Source: Bradyrhizobium sp. ORS 278 (GTDB lineage: Bacteria > Pseudomonadota > Alphaproteobacteria > Rhizobiales > Xanthobacteraceae). Taken from it: a stretch of DNA of 64,000 bases. Under the pieces are notes generated by a model, which saw only the letters and a list, made by a program, of their open reading frames with translations, searched no databases and was not told where the DNA came from. Shown one piece after another: positions 60,234 to 64,000 of the stretch. The stretch is taken from contig NC_009445.1 in NCBI RefSeq assembly GCF_000026145.1, forward strand, positions 6,416,501 through 6,480,500, written 5' to 3'. Every line of letters begins with the position of its first letter. Position 1 is the first letter of the stretch. The position numbers and the translations under genes were made by a program.

Positions 60234-61181
60234 TCAGCCGAACAGCGGCGTGCCCGGCACAAAGGCGTCGAAGGCGGCCCAGAACTGCGAACGGTAGCGG
60301 TCCTGCTCCTGCAGGATCTCGTGCTTGGCGCCGGCGATGACGAGGTGCGAGCCGGCGCGCAGATGATAGGCGAATTCCTCGATGGCCGCGGTCGACACCA
60401 CGGTGTCGCTCGAGGCCGCGAGCATCAGGATCGGCTGGCGGATCTGCGACGGATAGGTCATGCCGCGGAAGGTCGCCATCGCCGAGAACGCCGCGTCGGC
60501 CCAGGCGACCGTCGGCGAGGCGATGCCGAGCGTCGGATCCTCCTCGAGGATCGCGGCGTTGCGGGCATAGCGGACGGGATCGGACGTCAGCGGATTGTTG
60601 ACGAACGGCGCCAGCCCGCTGATCTCGTCGTTGCCACCCGGCACGGTGCGGCCGCCCTGCCCCGCGATGCGCATCGCGCGGAGCAGGAGCCGAGCCGGCA
60701 GCGACGTGCGCTTGCCCGGCAGGTCGATCATCGGCGCCGACAGCACCACGCGGTCGAACCAGCGCTTGCCGGAATGCGCGAGCCGCAGCAGCACCGTGCC
60801 GCCCATCGAATGCGCCAGCGCGAAGTAAGGCGGCGGACAATCGGGCAGCACGACCTCGGTGACGAAGGTCTCGACGTCGAGCTCGTAGTCGGAGAACGAG
60901 CGGACGTAGCCCTTGCGGGAGTCGCGCAGCCGCCGCGACGAGTGGCCCTGGCCGCGCCAGTCGATGATGGCGACCGCGAAGCCGCGATCGCGCAAATCGC
61001 GCACCGTCTCGAAATACTTCTCGATCATCTCGCTGCGGCCGGTGAAGACGCAAACGGTGCCCTTGCGCCCCGCGGGCGGCGCCCAGCGCGCAAAGCGCAG
61101 CTCGGCGCCATCAGGGGTCTTGATGGTGCCGGCGGTGGCGTTCTCGGGCACGGGATTGGCGGGAATCGAGACGAGCGTCAT
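60234..61181 (-). CDS. Alpha/beta hydrolase, monoacylglycerol lipase/lysophospholipase type
   Basis: 315 residues from the ATG at 61181. The fold is clear: oxyanion region VFTGRSEMIEKYFETVRDLRDRGFAVAIIDWRGQGHS, nucleophile elbow LAHSMGGTVLL (Ser near 125), the acid in LAASSDTVVS and the histidine in GAKHEIL. The RGQGHS motif and helical cap fit PldB-like lysophospholipases and monoacylglycerol lipases. No signal peptide, so it acts in the cytosol or at the membrane. The ribosome site is weak. Divergent from hsp20. Confidence 0.87.
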   Translation of the reverse strand: MTLVSIPANPVPENATAGTIKTPDGAELRFARWAPPAGRKGTVCVFTGRSEMIEKYFETVRDLRDRGFAVAIIDWRGQGHSSRRLRDSRKGYVRSFSDYELDVETFVTEVVLPDCPPPYFALAHSMGGTVLLRLAHSGKRWFDRVVLSAPMIDLPGKRTSLPARLLLRAMRIAGQGGRTVPGGNDEISGLAPFVNNPLTSDPVRYARNAAILEEDPTLGIASPTVAWADAAFSAMATFRGMTYPSQIRQPILMLAASSDTVVSTAAIEEFAYHLRAGSHLVIAGAKHEILQEQDRYRSQFWAAFDAFVPGTPLFG

Positions 61182-61255
61182 GAGGCGCCCATCGAATAGG
61201 TGAAAAGCTCGGGGAATCAAGGGGTGGAATGGCAAAAAGAGCCCGCTTTGGGACC

Positions 61256-61283
61256 CTTGAAGGTGCAAACGCCTGAACCATAT
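61256..61283 (+). promoter_or_regulatory. Candidate heat-shock-type promoter of hsp20
   Basis: CTTGAA (61256-61261), 16 bp, CCATAT (61278-61283). This is compatible with an RpoH-type promoter of alphaproteobacteria or a weak housekeeping one. The transcript would start near 61290, giving a leader of about 85 nt. Confidence 0.4.
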
Positions 61284-61289
61284 CGAAAT

Positions 61290-61373
61290 CGTGCAGGCCG
61301 TCACGGCTGCACGACAGCCCGGCCCGATGGCGGGCGGGTTTGCCCAACAGTCGCTCAATGGAGGACTTTGACC
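61290..61373 (+). promoter_or_regulatory. ROSE-like RNA thermometer in the hsp20 leader
   Basis: The leader folds into successive hairpins: GTGCAG/CTGCAC (61291-61312), a GC-rich CCCG/CGGG hairpin (about 61318-61337) and the last one, AGTCGCTCAATGGAGGACT (61349-61367), in which TCGCTC faces the ribosome site GGAGGA. This agrees with the ROSE consensus (U-Y-GCUC, loop, GGAGGA) known from Bradyrhizobium small heat-shock genes. The leader should open at heat shock. Confidence 0.72.
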
Positions 61374-61850
61374 ATGCGTACGTACGACCTCACCCCCTTC
61401 TACCGTTCCACCGTCGGTTTCGACCGTCTGTTCTCGCTGCTCGACCAGGCCACCGCCGAGCCCAGCCCCGGCTATCCGCCCTACAATATCGAGCGCACCG
61501 GTGAGAACGCCTATCGCATCACCGTCGCGGTCTCCGGCTTCGCCAAGGATGAGCTCTCCCTCGTCGCGAAGGAAAACACGCTGACGATCAAGGGCGAGAA
61601 GGCCGCCAACGAGAACGGCAAGACGAGCGAGGTGCTCTATCGCGGCATCGCCGCCCGCGCCTTCGAGCGCTCGTTCCAGCTCGCCGACCACGTGGTGGTG
61701 AAGAACGCCAGCCTCGAGAACGGCTTGCTCCATGTCGATCTCGTCCGCGAGATTCCCGAGGCCAAGAAGCCGCGGTCGATCCCGATCTCGACCAATGCCA
61801 AGGCCGAGCAGCCGGCGATCGAAGGTTCGGCCGACAAGGCCGCAGCGTAA
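61374..61850 (+). CDS. Small heat shock protein, Hsp20/IbpA family
   Basis: 158 residues; GGAGG 9 bases before the ATG. The start MRTYDLTPFYRSTVGFDRLFSLLD is that of IbpA-like class A rhizobial sHsps, and the alpha-crystallin domain (about 35-130) includes NIERTGENAYRITVAVSGFAKDEL, a GIAARAFERSFQLADHV segment and the LENGLLHVDLVREIPE end. It binds unfolding proteins and passes them to the DnaK system. Its leader carries a ROSE-like thermometer and its transcript ends at a strong terminator. Confidence 0.93.
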   Translation: MRTYDLTPFYRSTVGFDRLFSLLDQATAEPSPGYPPYNIERTGENAYRITVAVSGFAKDELSLVAKENTLTIKGEKAANENGKTSEVLYRGIAARAFERSFQLADHVVVKNASLENGLLHVDLVREIPEAKKPRSIPISTNAKAEQPAIEGSADKAAA

Positions 61851-61878
61851 TCAGCGAGACCGCTAGTGAGAAATACGA

Positions 61879-61908
61879 ACGCCCCGGGATACCGGGGCGT
61901 TTTTTTTT
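61879..61908 (+). terminator. Rho-independent terminator of hsp20
   Basis: Arms ACGCCCCGG and CCGGGGCGT around a GATA loop, followed by nine T residues, 29 bp after the hsp20 stop codon. Confidence 0.93.
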
Positions 61909-62016
61909 CGTGGAAGGGTGGCGCCGAGATCCTCCGAGGCTTCGCCGCGTCCCCCCCCGTTCTGGCTTGTTGAAGCAATCGCCTTGAGGTGCCCGACTAC
62001 ATGTCCCGCACCCGGC

Positions 62017-62125
62017 CGTCATGCCCGCGAAGGCGGGCATCCAGTACGCCGCGGCGGTCGTGATCGACCGAAATGCCGGTGATTACTGGATCGCCCGGTC
62101 AAGCCGGGCGATGACAGTTTTGGTG
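62017..62125. repeat. Dispersed repeat, copy 2 (first copy at 7420-7545)
   Basis: CCGTCATGCCCGC...GCGGGCATCCAGTACGCCGCGGC at the left; CTGGATCGCCCGGTCAAG and CCGGGCGATGACAG at the right. Left and right ends are inverted with respect to each other, and the right end is itself a hairpin (GCCCGG/CCGGGC). Identical ends to the copy at 7420 with a different centre. Confidence 0.78.
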
Positions 62126-62162
62126 GCGGCCGGCGGCGGGGCAAACCGCTGGCAGGCTGCTG

Positions 62163-63191
62163 TTATTCCAGCCCCTGGGCCGGCGGCATCTTCGCGGTCG
62201 GCAGGATCTGCGGCGCCGGCTTGGTGGCGGCGGGCGCGATCGATCCGGTGGTCTGCGGCGCCGCCGCGGCCGACTGGACCGGTTTGGCGACCGCCGGCTT
62301 CACCTCGGATACCTTGGTATCGGCAGATGTGGCGTCGGCAGGCTTGGAATCAGCAGCCTTGGATTCAGCAGCCTTGGATTCAGCCGGCTTTGCGACGTCG
62401 GCCTTTGCTTCGCTCGGCCTGATCTCCACCGGCTTAACGTCCGCCGGCTTGGCTTCGGCCGGCTTGATGTCGGCGAGCGTCGGCGCGACTGGCTTGGCCG
62501 CCTCGGCGGGCTTCGGGTTCAGCGCGGCCGTCTGCGGCGCGGGCGCCGGGCGGGCAACCGGCGTCGGCACCTTCGGCACTTGCGCTGGCATCGCATTGGC
62601 GACCCGTGGCGCGGCGGGCGGCGTCACGCGCGGGTCGGCGCGGATCACGGTCGGCGCCGGCAGGCGGTCGAGGCCGCCGCGCGGCTCGAAACGCATGCGC
62701 TCGTAATCCTCGCCCCATTGGAACGCGGGCACGAAGCGGATGATGCGGCCGGAACGGGCATCGATGACGAGCTTTCCGTCCTCGCCCTCACGGTCGAGCA
62801 CCGCGACGATATAGACATTCCCGCGCTGGCGTGGCGCGCCCAGCGGCGAGAAGCCGTTGTCGCGCAGCACGGCATAGACCTCGTGCACCGGCAGGAACGC
62901 CGGCGCATAGCCATAGTCCTGCTGATAGCCGTCACGATAACCGTCCTGGCGGTAGACCGGCGCCGGCGGCGCGTAGCGCGGCTCGCGGTAGCCGTAGTCC
63001 GCGCCGGGTCCGTAGCCGTAGCGCGGCGGCGCCGGGACCACGGCCGGTGGCGGCGCCTCGCTATAAGGCGCCTCGAAATCGGAGACTGCCCGATACGGAC
63101 CGCGCCCATTGTACGGTGGCAGCGGCTCGGCCTGCGCGGCGGCAATGGTCGCGATCAACGCGGCTGAGACGGCTCCAACTAGCAACTTCAT
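62163..63191 (-). CDS. Secreted Pro/Ala-rich protein with PepSY-like core
   Basis: 342 residues. Signal peptide at 1-21 (MKLLVGAVSAALIATIAAAQA). A Tyr/Pro-rich segment (22-95), then a compact beta-alpha core (about 100-165: VHEVYAVLRDNGFSPLGAPRQ and VYIVAVLDREGEDGKLVIDARSGRIIRFVP) that has the shape of a PepSY-type domain, and a long C-terminal tail of Lys-Pro-Ala-Glu repeats (about 240-320). The tail looks like a cell-wall or periplasm spacer. Function unknown. The repeat at 62017 follows its stop codon. Confidence 0.75.
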   Translation of the reverse strand: MKLLVGAVSAALIATIAAAQAEPLPPYNGRGPYRAVSDFEAPYSEAPPPAVVPAPPRYGYGPGADYGYREPRYAPPAPVYRQDGYRDGYQQDYGYAPAFLPVHEVYAVLRDNGFSPLGAPRQRGNVYIVAVLDREGEDGKLVIDARSGRIIRFVPAFQWGEDYERMRFEPRGGLDRLPAPTVIRADPRVTPPAAPRVANAMPAQVPKVPTPVARPAPAPQTAALNPKPAEAAKPVAPTLADIKPAEAKPADVKPVEIRPSEAKADVAKPAESKAAESKAADSKPADATSADTKVSEVKPAVAKPVQSAAAAPQTTGSIAPAATKPAPQILPTAKMPPAQGLE

Positions 63192-63764
63192 GGCTCAAAG
63201 CTCCTGCATGCCCCCGCACGTGAAGCTGTTCGCTTCTTCTCAAGAGCGCTGACGTTCCGCCGTGATTCCGGCGGTCCTGGGTCGGAGACTTGGCGGGAAC
63301 GGGGCGAAGGATTTCAAAATTGCGCGCAGCGCGTGATCGGTCCGGCGGTTCCCGTCGTTCGATGCTTCGAAAACCGGAAGATTTGCCGGGCCGTGCAGGT
63401 CCCGCGGGGCTCGAACGGCAGGACTCTGACGCGCTTGTGTGATAGGTTAAAGTTTGGCATCTTGCGGTTTAGGACAGAATTGCTGTCTAAAATTTCGTTG
63501 CAAAGGTGACCGAGACTTTGCAATGATGTTACGGCGCCGAATGACGTTGAGACGGTGACGTCGAGACATGGGCGCTGCGACATGAACAGGCCATGCGTTC
63601 AGCGGGGACTTCGTCCCCCGGCGGCTGGCCTGAATTCTGCAAATGCGGCTCGCTGAGAAGGACGAGCGTTGGCTCCTGAGAGGGGCCCGCGCAGCGCCCG
63701 GGGTGCGCTGGACTGTGTACCGGACTGTGGTGAAGGCCCTGACCAATAACTGATGGGGACGGAT
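63192..63764. promoter_or_regulatory. Upstream region of gltB
   Basis: About 570 bp between the divergent secreted-protein gene and gltB. An inverted repeat GACAG-N5-CTGTC lies at 63473-63487, 280 bp before the gltB start; it may be an operator. No gene with a ribosome site was found, and no clear sigma-54 site. Confidence 0.4.
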
Positions 63765-64000
63765 ATGAGCGGATCGAAGGTCGAGCACGGAAAGTTGGGC
63801 GGCGCGGTGCTGGCTGTGGATTCGCATGAAAAACCGGCCGAGATCACGCGCGAATTGCACACGTGGCGCCCAGAGGCCGAGGGCCTGTATGACCCTTCGC
63901 AGGAGAAGGATTCCTGCGGTGTCGGGTTCATCGCCAACATCAAGGGCCAGAAGTCGCATCAGATCGTTTCGGATGCGCTGAACATCCTGTGCAACCTCGA
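63765..64000 (+). CDS. gltB: Glutamate synthase (NADPH) large subunit, start only
   Basis: Only the first 78 residues lie in the window. Residues 1-50 are a propeptide; DSCGVGFIANIKGQKSHQIV then gives the N-terminal nucleophile cysteine (C51) of the glutamine amidotransferase domain, which is exposed by cutting the propeptide. GltB with GltD turns glutamine and 2-oxoglutarate into two glutamates. GGGGAC lies 5 bases before the ATG. Confidence 0.93.
   Translation, partial: MSGSKVEHGKLGGAVLAVDSHEKPAEITRELHTWRPEAEGLYDPSQEKDSCGVGFIANIKGQKSHQIVSDALNILCNL

Noticed and set aside
63192..63764. Sigma-54 promoter for gltB
   Set aside because: TGGCATCTTGCGG near 63453 looks suggestive but the GG-GC spacing is wrong.

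Overview
The window looks like the chromosome of a Bradyrhizobium-type alphaproteobacterium. The base composition is GC-rich. The gene content fits that group: a CpdR response regulator, HWE-family histidine kinase, FCD-GntR regulator, TAXI and branched-chain-type binding proteins, DabAB carbon uptake, a ROSE-like leader on an hsp20 gene, and the palindromic intergenic repeats usual in these genomes. Species assignment is inference.

Region 1 (1-7874) is ordinary chromosome: a TAXI binding protein cut by the window edge, a LysR/azoreductase divergent pair, a beta-hydroxyacid dehydrogenase, two GNAT acetyltransferases flanking an orphan LanC-like protein, then about 1.3 kb of non-coding palindromic repeats.

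Region 2 (7875-32191) is a genomic island of about 24.3 kb. A perfect 19-bp direct repeat, GATGGTGGGCACGACAGGG, occurs at 7875-7893 and at 32173-32191; the second copy is the 3' end of tRNA-Val(GAC). A tyrosine integrase lies beside the tRNA. Next come an AlpA-type regulator, a TraA relaxase-helicase, an RSF1010/Ti-type oriT, and traC and traD. No T4SS or coupling protein is seen, so the island looks mobilizable rather than self-transmissible. After an IS256-type transposase relic comes the cargo, all on the minus strand: a type I secretion ABC transporter and HlyD adaptor, a LuxR-type regulator with no sensor domain, a secreted protein, an HExxH protein, a 3200-residue adhesin built from AIDA-type strand-loop-strand repeats, and a TibC/Aah-type heptosyltransferase. 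My reading is a transferable system that glycosylates a giant adhesin in the cytoplasm and exports it by type I rather than type V secretion.

Region 3 (32192-43600) holds cpdR, an N-formylglutamate amidohydrolase, a small RNA candidate, hisN, a chemoreceptor, a LysR/TauE exporter pair, a LysE exporter, and two tandem adenylate cyclase-TPR paralogues, one of which has lost a transition-state arginine.

Region 4 (43600-53100) holds a fusion of a heme-thiolate-peroxidase-like domain to a RoxA-like diheme cytochrome, then the dabB-dabA inorganic carbon uptake operon facing a LysR gene across a perfect T-N11-A operator, and a 49-residue membrane protein with a strong ribosome site.

Region 5 (53100-64000) holds an HWE sensor kinase, a TadG-like von Willebrand protein, a PIMT-like methyltransferase, an orphan Imm53 immunity protein, an FCD-GntR regulator facing a binding protein, an alpha/beta hydrolase, hsp20 with a ROSE-like RNA thermometer and a clear terminator, a dispersed repeat, a Pro/Ala-rich secreted protein, and the start of gltB.
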